A stretch of DNA of 30,000 nucleotides from Methanobacterium sp. BAmetb5 (GCF_003491305.1 NZ_CP022706.1:2080001-2110000); one strand, 5' to 3'; shown: positions 1 to 19,783, counted from the stretch's first letter. The notes: a model not told the origin generated them from the letters alone. Numbers and translations are program-made.

Positions 1-409
<409 letters not shown>

Positions 410-460
410 AGATAGGACTTATAATATTATTTACTAAATCTCAAATAGGTGGAAGATAGT

Positions 461-1150
<690 letters not shown>

Positions 1151-1170
1151 GTTTAAGGTTTTTTAACACA

Positions 1171-1202
1171 AGACCATTTTAATGGTCTTTATTCTTATTT
1201 TT
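1171..1202 (+). terminator. Hairpin terminator after pstB-phoU
   Basis: AGACCATT (1171-1178) and AATGGTCT (1181-1188) form a perfect 8-bp stem, followed by a T-rich run to about 1202. It sits 20 nt after the phoU stop, in the gap before the convergent fumarase gene. Confidence 0.7.
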
Positions 1203-1226
1203 TGATTAAATTAGGAAACAGTTTTT

Positions 1227-1267
1227 TTTGGAACTTTGTTTTGGAACTTTTTTGGAACTTTGGAACT
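1227..1267. repeat. Four irregular copies of TTTGGAACT
   Basis: TTTGGAACT begins at 1227, 1240, 1251 and 1259, so the copy spacing shortens from 13 to 11 to 8 bp. It lies between two convergent genes. The pattern looks like slippage-generated low-complexity sequence. No function is evident. Confidence 0.7.
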
Positions 1268-1321
1268 GAAAATTAAAGAACATTCAGGGGTAGGTTGGAA
1301 GAGTATTATCTTCCGTTTAAT

Positions 1322-1341
1322 TATTTATAAAAAAAAGTGGA
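1322..1341 (-). terminator. U-tract terminator candidate after fumA
   Basis: On the minus strand the transcript runs into eight consecutive T (1329-1336) followed by an A/T-rich stretch, about 40 nt after the fumarase stop codon. No strong stem is seen; archaeal termination often needs only the U-tract. Confidence 0.4.
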
Positions 1342-1378
1342 ATCCAGAGAATAACGGTATTTTTATTCTGTTTAATAT

Positions 1379-2226
<848 letters not shown>

Positions 2227-2451
2227 CTAGTTTAATCCCCACCCTTATTTAAATTTAGTTCTACCTCAGTTGGAAAGGGAAGGTATGGTGGGATCATCCC
2301 TTATTCTTAACCGTTGACTTAATTTAAAACCAAGAAAAAACCCTGGAAAAATTGTGTATCAATCCAATTTCAGTAGTGGATCCAAGTGCGAGCACTGGCA
2401 AAAAATAAAGCCCGAATTAATGGGGTTAAAATAATCAGTGAAAATAAATTG

Positions 2452-2545
2452 AGTAAAAATAAATCAGCAAATCAGAAACAGTAATGAGAGGAATAAAGTA
2501 AGTAAAAATAAACTACAAATCAAAAAAACAGTAAAAAATGGGAAT
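2452..2545. repeat. Imperfect A-rich direct repeat, with a U-tract terminator for the por operon
   Basis: AGTAAAAATAAA occurs at 2452 and 2501, each followed by related CAAATCA...ACAGTAA sequence, giving an imperfect direct repeat of about 36 bp. Read on the minus strand, the right copy supplies T-runs (around 2522-2538) about 35-50 nt after the porF stop, a plausible archaeal terminator. The remaining 2222-2451 part of this gap holds no gene that I can support; an A/T-rich stretch near 2248-2258 could be the fumA TATA element. Confidence 0.5.
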
Positions 2546-2563
2546 AAATAGAGGAAGGGAGGA

Positions 2564-3004
<441 letters not shown>

Positions 3005-3005
3005 G

Positions 3006-5533
<2,528 letters not shown>

Positions 5534-5534
5534 T

Positions 5535-6391
<857 letters not shown>

Positions 6392-6566
6392 AAACTCTTA
6401 ATGGAATAAAATGGTCTTTAATGACATTATAACGCTTATTATAATGTTTTAATTGATCACGCTCAAAAATCTCTTTTTATTTAATAAATGGGGTGCAGAA
6501 AGAAAGTAAATTCAATGGATTTCCCACTTGATTTTAGGCAGATCATCTTCCCATTACCTTTTCATC

Positions 6567-6576
6567 TTTATATATT
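6567..6576 (+). promoter_or_regulatory. TATA box for the DHPS-related gene
   Basis: TTTATATATT lies 74-83 nt before the ATG at 6650, predicting transcription from about 6600 and a leader of about 50 nt that carries AAGGTGG at 6634-6640. Confidence 0.5.
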
Positions 6577-6649
6577 TTTAAGTTCTATGAAACATATAGA
6601 AATTACTTCTAAAGGGATTACTTTCCTGAAAGAAAGGTGGTAATAGATC

Positions 6650-8224
<1,575 letters not shown>

Positions 8225-8248
8225 GAAATCATTTATAATCAAAAAAAA

Positions 8249-8283
8249 GATCATGAATAATCATGAGATCCTAATTAATTTTT
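8249..8283 (+). terminator. Possible terminator after the DHPS-related gene
   Basis: TCATGA (8251-8256) and TCATGA (8261-8266) form a short stem with an ATAA loop, extendable with GATC on the outside through a bulge, and a weak T-run follows at 8279-8283. It begins 25 nt after the stop codon. Confidence 0.35.
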
Positions 8284-8344
8284 ACAATTCAAAATAAACC
8301 TAACCTAAAATGAAGAAATGATTAAGGTAATGGGTGTTCTACCC

Positions 8345-9288
<944 letters not shown>

Positions 9289-9400
9289 AGTTAAGTAACA
9301 CTCCTAAACTGGGAAAATAACTTCAATATTAACATACAAGAAATTAGCTCAATAGAAAACTAGGTTATAAAATAATTAAAAAACCCAAGTTAAAAAATAA

Positions 9401-9460
9401 AAATAACCAGGTTAACCCATTAAAAAAACAAGTTCAAAATATGAAATAACCAGGTTAACC
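9401..9460. repeat. Direct repeat carrying nested palindromes upstream of the sulfur-carrier gene
   Basis: The 17-bp sequence AAATAACCAGGTTAACC occurs at 9401-9417 and 9444-9460 (period 43). Each copy contains TAACC-A-GGTTA and overlapping GGTTAACC, both perfect palindromes. It lies in the 222-bp gap before the small sulfur carrier gene and could be a paired operator. A related but degenerate GGTTATAA is at 9363. Confidence 0.6.
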
Positions 9461-9510
9461 AATTTAAAAAATAGAATACTAATAAAAAAAACAATTGGAG
9501 ATTTAAGATC

Positions 9511-9711
<201 letters not shown>

Positions 9712-9819
9712 TCAGTATTCACTGAGTTTAACTGAATAATTTTACTAATTAATAATCAATTTACAATAATCTTAGAATTAAACGTAAAGTAATTTACAGT
9801 GTAATCCATGGAGATAACC

Positions 9820-10856
<1,037 letters not shown>

Positions 10857-10912
10857 GGTGGAGAATTTAATTCTACAGGAGATTTATTCTACATGAGAAT
10901 CCTTGGAACCCG

Positions 10913-11120
10913 GAAAAACTCAAGAATCTACCCTATAATACGGGGGAGTTTTTCTACAGTGGAAATAAGAATCTAAACAAGTTGAAAGTTATGTTAATTG
11001 AAGTTAAATTAGGAGCTAAATTAATTGAGAGTTAATTGGGTGTTAAATAATTGGAAGCTAAGTTGGAATTTAATTGAGAATTAAGTTGGGAATTTGATTA
11101 AGAGTCAAGTTGAAAGTTAT
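10913..11120. repeat. Inverted repeat and degenerate TTAATTGRG repeats after the protease gene
   Basis: This 320-bp gap has no gene that I can support. GAAAAACTC (10913-10921) and GAGTTTTTC (10946-10954) are perfect inverted arms with a 24-nt loop, possibly a terminator. TTCTACA occurs three times (10871, 10888, 10953). From 10978 to 11120 short related words (TTAATTGAGA, AAGTTGGGAA) recur, bounded by two exact copies of CAAGTTGAAAGTTAT at 10978 and 11106. Confidence 0.5.
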
Positions 11121-11197
11121 TGAGAGTGCTACTAAATAGTCTGAATTAAATGAATTAAATTAATTAGAAAGACTAATTGACTAATTTAAGTGATATT

Positions 11198-12061
11198 ATG
11201 AAAGTTCATTACGAATGCGCATCATGTTTTCTTCGCCAGTCCCGGGAAGCCCTGGACCTGGCCACAGATGATGAGGACCTGAAAATGCAGGTCACCGAAA
11301 AGATTAACCGTATACTCTGCCAGGAATTTAAGAAAGGGGCAGTTTCGAACCAGATAGGTACCAAGATTCACCGTACCATTAAACAGGAAACTGGAAATCC
11401 CGACCCTTACCATGAGCAGCGTGAAAAATCCGATGAAATTGCCCTCCAGTTCCTACCACAAGTGGAAAAGATACTGGAAAAAGACGGTTCCTTTAAAAAC
11501 TATCTTAAAGCAGCCATAGCTGGAAATGTCCTTGATTTCGGAGCATTGGGCTTGAACTCGGACATTGAGGGCCTGGTCATGTCTACTGTAGAAAAAGACC
11601 TCTCGGTTGATCACTCCGCAGAACTGGAAGCTGAACTAAAAAAGGTTAAAAATGTCCTTTACCTGGCGGATAACGTTGGTGAAATAGTATTCGATAAATT
11701 ACTCATTAAAAAACTTCAGGAATATGATGTGGAGGTCACCATGGCCCTGAAGGATGGGCCCATACTAAACGATGCCTGCCTGGTTGAAGCACGTAAAGTG
11801 GGTTTAGATGAAGTGGCCCGGCTCACCACCACTGGTACTGATTCAGTGGGAGTGTTGTATGCGGATCTTTCCCCGGAATTCAAACAGGAATTTTCACAGG
11901 CCGACCTGATTATATCTAAGGGTTTAGGTAACTATGAAGGCCTGGGGGAAATGGATCTGGGAACCAAACCTGTATTCTGCCTCCTGAATGCCAAGTGCCG
12001 ACCAATAGCCCGGGATATTGGAGTGGAAGTGGGAGATAATGTGGTTTTGAAACTGAATTAA
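11198..12061 (+). CDS. DUF89 family metal-dependent phosphatase-like protein
   Basis: A 287-aa member of the archaeal DUF89 (COG1578) group, related to proteins proposed to act as damage-control phosphatases on harmful phosphometabolites. The metal and substrate site appears as ADNVGEIVFDKLLIKKL, LKDGPILNDACLVEAR and SKGLGNYEGLGE; NVLDFGALG lies upstream. A CASC pair at residues 8-11 is typical of the archaeal group. The frame is open from a TTG at 11177, but the ATG at 11198 is better placed after AAGTGAT and gives the usual MKVHYECASC-type N-terminus. It is a stand-alone gene after a repeat-rich gap. The substrate cannot be told from the sequence. Confidence 0.85.
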   Translation: MKVHYECASCFLRQSREALDLATDDEDLKMQVTEKINRILCQEFKKGAVSNQIGTKIHRTIKQETGNPDPYHEQREKSDEIALQFLPQVEKILEKDGSFKNYLKAAIAGNVLDFGALGLNSDIEGLVMSTVEKDLSVDHSAELEAELKKVKNVLYLADNVGEIVFDKLLIKKLQEYDVEVTMALKDGPILNDACLVEARKVGLDEVARLTTTGTDSVGVLYADLSPEFKQEFSQADLIISKGLGNYEGLGEMDLGTKPVFCLLNAKCRPIARDIGVEVGDNVVLKLN

Positions 12062-12244
12062 CCGGCTGGGTTAATTTATTCCATTATTTTCCCTTCCAAA
12101 CTGTATTTTTTTAACCTTAAACTCTTTTTAACCCTTAAAAACTCTATTTTATTTAAAACACTTCAAAAATATGAATTTAACCATAAAAACTATTTATCCT
12201 TATTTTCGTTTCCGTTGTAAGTAAATTGTAAATAAAAATATATT

Positions 12245-12694
<450 letters not shown>

Positions 12695-12727
12695 TACGAT
12701 TATAGTATGATAATAAGGTTTAATTTG

Positions 12728-12796
12728 GGAATAAAGGTAGAAGGACAGAATAAAGACAGGATAAAGATAGAATAAAGGCAAAATAAGGGCAAAATT
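12728..12796. repeat. Degenerate 11-bp tandem repeat (GATAAAGATAG-like)
   Basis: Successive words of the form RATAAAGRYAR fill the gap between the thioredoxin and ccdA genes; the clearest run is GATAAAGATAG, AATAAAGGCAA, AATAAGGGCAA (12760-12792). The tract is purine-rich on the plus strand. No hairpin is evident. Confidence 0.5.
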
Positions 12797-12845
12797 AGTT
12801 TTTTACAAGAACACAATGTGATGGTCACGATATATAGGGGATAAA

Positions 12846-13469
12846 ATGGAAACCGGTTATCTACTATCCTTTCTGGCAGGTATAGCATCCATAATATCAC
12901 CCTGTGTCCTGCCACTCATACCAGTTGTGGTGGGTTTTTCCCTACTTAAACGAAAGAATACCGAGATAGTTGCCTTCAGTCTGGGATTTTTCCTCCTCTT
13001 TGCCATAATAACCATACTAACCGCCATTTTCACAGCCGCCATTAATTATTATCTTTTGTACTTTAGAATAGCCGCGGCATTCATCCTGGTTATAATTGGG
13101 GTCCTGTTTATTGTCAATAAAAGGCTGTTTAATATTTCCACACCCTCTATTTCCAATACACCTGATTCAGAGAAGGGAATAGTTGGATCTTTTCTAATGG
13201 GATTTTTAACCTGTCTGGCCTGGTCCCCCTGTTTCGGTCCTTACGTGGTGGCAGTAGCCACTTACAGTGCATCAACCGGAAACATAGGTTACAGTATAGT
13301 TAACATGGTTATCTTCGCCGGAGGATTTTCATTAACCATACTCCTTATGGCATTTTTAATGTCAAAAATAGATTTCAAAGGTATATTGAAATATTCCGAT
13401 TGGATAAGGGTTATTTCGGGGGTTATAATTGCTCTGGCAGGAATATATATGCTTATAGGGTTTTTGTGA
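12846..13469 (+). CDS. ccdA: CcdA/DsbD-type transmembrane thiol-disulfide electron carrier
   Basis: A 207-aa protein with six predicted membrane segments. It passes reducing equivalents from cytoplasmic thioredoxin to extracytoplasmic partners. The two redox cysteines are C20 in SPCVLPLIP and C129 in AWSPCFGP, each in the Pro-Cys setting of the family; an additional Cys lies at 123. Length fits minimal archaeal CcdA. The ATG at 12846 follows AGGGG (12836-12840). The gene follows the membrane-anchored thioredoxin, together giving the beta and gamma functions of DsbD as separate proteins. The final client is not encoded here. It may serve heme or other protein thiol maintenance. Confidence 0.92.
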   Translation: METGYLLSFLAGIASIISPCVLPLIPVVVGFSLLKRKNTEIVAFSLGFFLLFAIITILTAIFTAAINYYLLYFRIAAAFILVIIGVLFIVNKRLFNISTPSISNTPDSEKGIVGSFLMGFLTCLAWSPCFGPYVVAVATYSASTGNIGYSIVNMVIFAGGFSLTILLMAFLMSKIDFKGILKYSDWIRVISGVIIALAGIYMLIGFL

Positions 13470-13487
13470 GATAAAGCTGATTACATT

Positions 13488-13887
13488 TCAGGAATGAGAG
13501 TATTTGCGAGATTTTCTACTTTTAATGATAACTCCTATAATGCCTCCTATGGAAGTGGTGATACCATAAACTGCTGCACGAATAATAAAAAACACTATTA
13601 ACGACGCTGGTGATGGGCATAGTCCCATACTTAAACCAATAAAGGGTGATGGACACTAATCCTATAAAAAAAGTGCCAATTATTCCGGTAAGCATGCCTG
13701 CAGTTGCACCATACTTTAAAATATTTCCTCCGATATTGTAACCAACATATATTCCTGCTAGAAGAAAACCCATTAATATCGACAGTTCCCATGACTTAAT
13801 TCCAATTATTCCGAAAATAAATTCAATAATGAAGCTAAATATTATTGTTAAAATAGAACCAACAATTACTGTTCCTCTTAAAAACAT
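13488..13887 (-). pseudogene. Frameshifted small membrane protein (DUF5518-like)
   Basis: From the ATG at 13887 (ribosome binding site GGAGGG upstream) the protein reads as four hydrophobic segments, then turns implausible after VVNSVF, ending ...SLWYHHFHRRHYRSYH at 13522. Skipping one base of the T-run (A-run 13587-13592 on the plus strand) restores RAAVYGITTSIGGIIGVI then a basic tail, ending in TGA at 13488-13490. That restored tail has the same spacing as ATSAILDAVGGIIGSLIRDK in the two paralogues at 19384 and 19784. The family seems to be a small, methanogen-typical, four-TM protein of unknown role. The break could be real decay, a sequencing error, or slippage at the homopolymer. It ends 19 nt from the convergent ccdA stop. 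Confidence 0.75.
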
Positions 13888-14292
13888 TTATTTACCCTCC
13901 AACTTTTCCAGAAGATTACTTATTGCAAATGTATGGTCGTTCAATGGATTTATGCAGAACTTGCTTTGATATTATGTTTGGGATATATCATATTACTATA
14001 AATCGTTTTGGTTTAATTTCGGTTTATCAGCAGGGTAAATCACGGATAATCCCTTAAAACTTTTAGATGCCCCAAATCTTTGAAGTTGTGATCCAAGTGC
14101 ATCAAATTGATTTTGGAACTTATTTCCACCAAAAATTATATTTTTATCCCACTTGGAGCTCTAGAATGAACAATATGATTGACACAAGAAATCTTCAATC
14201 ATTTGTTCAAAAGGTAACAGATCCTTTTAATGCTCACCAGAAAAAAATCGTAAATTTTAAGGCATCTTATTAAAAATATTGAAAATGAAGAT
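13888..14292. other. Gap without a supported gene
   Basis: A/T-rich 405-bp stretch. A 68-codon open frame at 14067-14273 has no ribosome binding site, no recognisable motif and biased composition, so I do not call it. A promoter for the lipoprotein pair is expected here, for example the TTATATTTTT near 14136-14145, but this is weak. Confidence 0.4.
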
Positions 14293-14735
14293 ATGGGGGG
14301 AGTCGATATTGAAAAGAATAGTTTTCCAATGGGAATAATAGCACTTCTTTTTTGAGTATAATGGTTTCTGGATGCACATCATCTAATGAAACCAAAGCAT
14401 TTACCAACAATTATATGTCTTTTGATTATCCTGCAAGCTGGCAAATAAAAGATAGCGGACAAACCGTTAATGTAGTTCAAGGGGAATCTAATTCAATCAA
14501 AATAGTCCAATTCAATACCAAAAACGAATATCTCCAAGATATGAACGAATGGAAAACATTTACAGGCGTTTCAGGGGTTGAAACCGTTGGAACAAGTAAC
14601 ATAACCTACACAACTTTCACAACTAAAGACAAATACTATACGAAAAAATACTATTTCCAAAAAAACGGGAAATACTACGCAGTTAACGGTTTAGTATCTG
14701 ATGAATTAGAAAATCTAGTTTCAAGTATAAAATAA
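14293..14735 (+). pseudogene. Lipoprotein of the tandem pair, copy 1, frameshifted in its signal peptide
   Basis: From the ATG at 14293, or the internal ATG at 14329, the frame reads MGIIALLF and stops at TGA 14353-14355. Adding one T to the six-T run at 14348-14353 joins it to LSIMVSGC, a clear lipobox, followed by 118 residues ending at 14735. The mature part has FDYPASWQIKD, like PsbP/DcrB-type surface domains, and a YYFQKNGKYY segment shared with the next gene. A TTG at 14309 with GGGGGG upstream parallels the next gene's start, but using it would need two indels. As written the protein cannot be exported as a lipoprotein. Function unknown. Confidence 0.7.
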
Positions 14736-14741
14736 CATATC

Positions 14742-15184
14742 ATGGGGGGTCTTATTTTGAAAAAAGAAGTAATTTCAGGGCTTATATCAATTTTGATAAT
14801 TATGGTAATGATTTCAGGATGCATCTCATCATCCTCAGCCAAAACTTACAACGGAAGTCAAATGACTTTCCAGTACCCATCAGACTGCGAAGTTAAAGAA
14901 ATAGGATCTGAAAATGGGACCTTCGTCAGGGTCAATAAAGACTCAAAAACTGAAGCAGCTGTCAGGATAATGGACAACCCAGCCGAAACAAAAAATGCTG
15001 TTGCGAGCTCATCAACATACAAAGGCCAAAAAACTATAGGCGGTGCTGTTTGTGACATATACAAGACTCCAGTGGAATATACAATTATTTCTTCCAAAAA
15101 AACGGGAAAAACATCTTAGTATTCAGTGGGGACCTTAGCACAGACACAGCAAAACAGATCATTGAAACAATCCAAGTAAAATAA
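14742..15184 (+). pseudogene. Lipoprotein of the tandem pair, copy 2, frameshifted near its C-terminus
   Basis: The start is either ATG 14742 or TTG 14757; the latter is 7 nt after GGGGGG and gives LKKEVISGLISILIIMVMISGC, a full lipoprotein signal with the Cys at about residue 22. The domain starts MTFQYPSDCEVKE like copy 1. The frame ends at 15119 after an implausible IISSKKTGKTS. A one-base gain near 15081-15088 instead gives NYFFQKNGKNILVFSGD and runs on to TAA at 15182-15184, matching YYFQKNGKYYAVNGLVSDE of copy 1 in the same place. So the true reading is about 140 aa. Function unknown; a surface-anchored protein is likely. Confidence 0.75.
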
Positions 15185-15295
15185 AAAAATCTCAGAATTT
15201 GCGATTGTATGGTAGGAATATCACATGAAATAAATAATTTCAAACTAATATTCGGTACTAATGTGAGTAAAAAATGTAACGAATAAGTCGATAAA

Positions 15296-16177
<882 letters not shown>

Positions 16178-16258
16178 ATAGAATTGTGCACATAAGTAGG
16201 TACACCAATTTAGAATAAATAACCCGGTTCTTAATGGAAAATTCAGAGGAGATTTCCT

Positions 16259-16480
<222 letters not shown>

Positions 16481-16636
16481 CTCTTTTTACTAATTTTCCT
16501 TATTATTGCTCAATTTTCCTCAATTTTTACTTATTTCACCATCGCAGTGACTTTATTCACAGTGACTTCCAGTTGTGGTTAGTCTCCAGGTGATTAGTCT
16601 CCCATTTAGTTTCTACTATCTTGATTAATCTCCAAT

Positions 16637-17926
<1,290 letters not shown>

Positions 17927-18126
17927 TTAATATTACCTCTTTTTTTAATAAAAAACGTGTATATGGATTTTTAAGATTGAATTAATTTGTTTATTATGGC
18001 TTGTTATATTATTCTTGTTATTATCAAAATGTTTTTGGCCAATTAAATTATCTGTTGAGATCTTTATAAATAAGATCCCGAAAAATTTGACGATATGAAA
18101 TGCATTTTTTTTGTTTTGGATGGTTA

Positions 18127-18224
18127 TTCCTGTTGATTATAGCATTTTTACTATAACATTATAGTATATTTGATATAACATTATAGTAAGTTTGATATAA
18201 TATTATATCATATTTACTATAACA
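18127..18224. promoter_or_regulatory. Operator array with 22-bp period before the MNT antitoxin
   Basis: Three full 18-bp sites start at 18149, 18171 and 18193, exactly 22 bp apart. Site 1 is TACTATAA-CA-TTATAGTA (perfect arms), site 2 is TGATATAA-CA-TTATAGTA, and site 3 is TGATATAATATTATATCA (perfect). A left half-site TACTATAACA falls at 18215 and runs into the AGGAG ribosome binding site. A right half-like ATTATAGCA at 18136-18144 is in phase one period earlier. The TATA element must lie inside the array. The adjacent gene encodes a winged-helix protein, so autorepression is the simple reading. Confidence 0.8.
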
Positions 18225-18234
18225 GGAGTTTCTC

Positions 18235-18843
18235 ATGAAAGACAATAAGATCGAAATAGTAAAAGATTTGGTAACATTAGGACAGGGGAGTAGCATTCGT
18301 CAAATAGCCAACAGAGTAAAAATACCCTATGCTAATGTTTATAAAATCATTAAGAAATTAGAGCTAGATGATCTAGTAACTCTTGAAAAGATTGGTTCTT
18401 CTTATAGATGTTCTCTAAATAAAAAAGTCCACCCTCTTATATTCCAAGCAGAATATGAGCGTACTAGAGATCTTCTTGAAAAAAATACTGATCTAAAAAT
18501 TCTAAATAAAAAGTTATATAACCTAAATTTTCCATTTATTGCTTTAATTTTCGGATCTTACGCTAAAGGAACAGCATCCAAACATTCTGATATAGACTTG
18601 ATGATAATCTCTGAAATAAATCGTGAGAAAGAATTTGAAAGGAAAATAAATTTGTTACCATTAAATATCCACTCTACGACACTATCTTTCGATCAGTTTA
18701 TGAATATGGCTAAAACCAATGAGTTTAGCGTAGTTTCGGAATTATTGGATAGAAACATAATATTGATTGGGATAGAAGATTATTATAGGATGTTGGAGCA
18801 TGTTAGACCCAGAACGAATAAAAATAGCGGAATCGAATTTTAG
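18235..18843 (+). CDS. Winged-helix plus minimal nucleotidyltransferase (MNT) antitoxin
   Basis: A 202-aa fusion. Residues 5-65 form a winged helix (SSIRQIANRVKIPYANVYKI as the recognition region); residues 95-190 form a minimal nucleotidyltransferase with GSYAKG (107-112) and the catalytic SDIDL (118-122). MNT proteins silence HEPN toxins, in studied systems by nucleotidylating the toxin. The HEPN reading frame begins inside its end, at 18800, overlapping by 44 nt, as in MNT-HEPN pairs. The N-terminal DNA-binding domain would also let it bind the 22-bp-period palindromes just upstream. AGGAG at 18224-18228 fixes the ATG. A+T content is higher than in the housekeeping genes, suggesting acquisition. 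Confidence 0.85.
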   Translation: MKDNKIEIVKDLVTLGQGSSIRQIANRVKIPYANVYKIIKKLELDDLVTLEKIGSSYRCSLNKKVHPLIFQAEYERTRDLLEKNTDLKILNKKLYNLNFPFIALIFGSYAKGTASKHSDIDLMIISEINREKEFERKINLLPLNIHSTTLSFDQFMNMAKTNEFSVVSELLDRNIILIGIEDYYRMLEHVRPRTNKNSGIEF

Positions 18844-19329
18844 AAAAAATTTGAATGAAGGACTAATTAAAAAAGCAGTCCCTGAGGAGAATCTAATCGA
18901 TGCTTTGCACGATAATGCTCTTGAAAGTTTAAATGTTGCTGATTTTCTAAATAAAGAAGATTTTTCTCCATTGTGGGTCATTGTTTCTTCTTACTATTCC
19001 ATGTATATATGGCGAAAGCTGTTTTAATTTCAATTGGTTTTAAAGTAAGTGGTGAGGTTTCTCATCGCGTAACTGGCGATGCATTAATTGTTTTAGTGAG
19101 AGATAAATTAAAAAAACAGCTTCTTGAGGATCTTGAAGAAGCTAGAACTGAATTTGATGAAATAGATAATTTAACTGATGATATAATTGAACTTTATGAT
19201 CTAGAACATAAAAAGAGGAATGATTCCCAATATGTCTTAGGGTATGAGGTAAAAGCCTCCAAAGCAGGAACCTCACTAGAAAGAGCTAAACAATTTGTTT
19301 ATGAACTTGAAAAACTTATTATTGAGTAA
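18800..19329 (+). pseudogene. HEPN-domain toxin partner of the MNT antitoxin, interrupted by a frameshift
   Basis: The first part (from ATG 18800) reads to VIVSSYYSMYI and hits TAA at 19025-19027. The rest continues in another frame from about 19009: MAKAVLISIGFKVSGEVSHR, then an acidic helix and YDLEHKKRNDSQYV, ending at 19329. Gaining one T within the TATATAT tract (19004-19010) gives SYYSMYYMAKAVLISIGFK, which fits the HEPN helix; losing two bases also restores the frame. The intact product would be about 175 aa. HEPN proteins are usually RNases; RNDSQY occupies the place of the R-x4-6-H catalytic motif. The split may be a loss-of-function mutation, a sequencing error or a phase-variable state. 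Confidence 0.75.
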
Positions 19330-19383
19330 TGGATATCATTTTCTGAGTATAAAATAACTCAAAAGAGCCTAATTATAAATAAA

Positions 19384-19734
19384 TTATATTTTATCCCTTA
19401 TTATGGAGCCAAGGATTCCACCTACAGCATCTAAAATTGCTGAAGTAGCCGCAGCGAAAAGCGCAAACACAAAAATATAATATATTACATTAGGAAATGG
19501 TGGTAGATTAAAATCAATTGTAATAAAAATCAAAATTCCTAGTATAAATCCACCTATCAATCCGGTGATAATTCCATTTTTAGCTCCATTTTTATATCCA
19601 TCGTTTACAAGATATCCCACAATTACCCCTGGAATAAACATACCTATAAAAGAACCATAATCAACCATTCCTAAAACAATTCCAAGTACCACAACTAAAG
19701 CTGCCCCTATAATACAATATTTCCAATTAATCAT
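19384..19734 (-). CDS. Small four-TM membrane protein, DUF5518-like, copy A
   Basis: A 116-aa hydrophobic protein with about four membrane helices: CIIGAALVVVLGIVLG, FIGMFIPGVIVGYLV, NGIITGLIGGFILGILIF and a C-terminal pair ending ILDAVGGILGSIIRDK. Gly-rich faces suggest close helix packing. The frame is open to 19773, but the ATG at 19734 gives the same MINWKY start as its neighbour copy. I believe it belongs to the small DUF5518-type family common in Methanobacteria, of unknown role. It is a tandem paralogue of the next gene (starts 400 bp apart). The frameshifted gene at 13488 is a third, more distant member. Confidence 0.75.
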   Translation of the reverse strand: MINWKYCIIGAALVVVLGIVLGMVDYGSFIGMFIPGVIVGYLVNDGYKNGAKNGIITGLIGGFILGILIFITIDFNLPPFPNVIYYIFVFALFAAATSAILDAVGGILGSIIRDKI

Positions 19735-19783
19735 TTCTTTTTCATCCCTTTGATATAAATAAAAAAATATCAAAAATTATGTC

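Noticed and set aside
9401..9460. Possible CRISPR repeat pair
   Set aside because: Only two 17-bp copies with an A-rich spacer and no cas genes; better read as operator sites.
14067..14273. 68-codon open frame
   Set aside because: No ribosome binding site, no motif, poor protein-like composition; insufficient support.
17927..18126. Search for an integration site or tRNA at the start of the accessory stretch
   Set aside because: No tRNA-like cloverleaf, integrase or flanking direct repeat could be found by eye.
18127..18232. Possible CRISPR-like or microsatellite array
   Set aside because: Units are palindromic, directly contiguous at 22 bp with 4-bp spacers, and sit at a promoter; operator array fits better.
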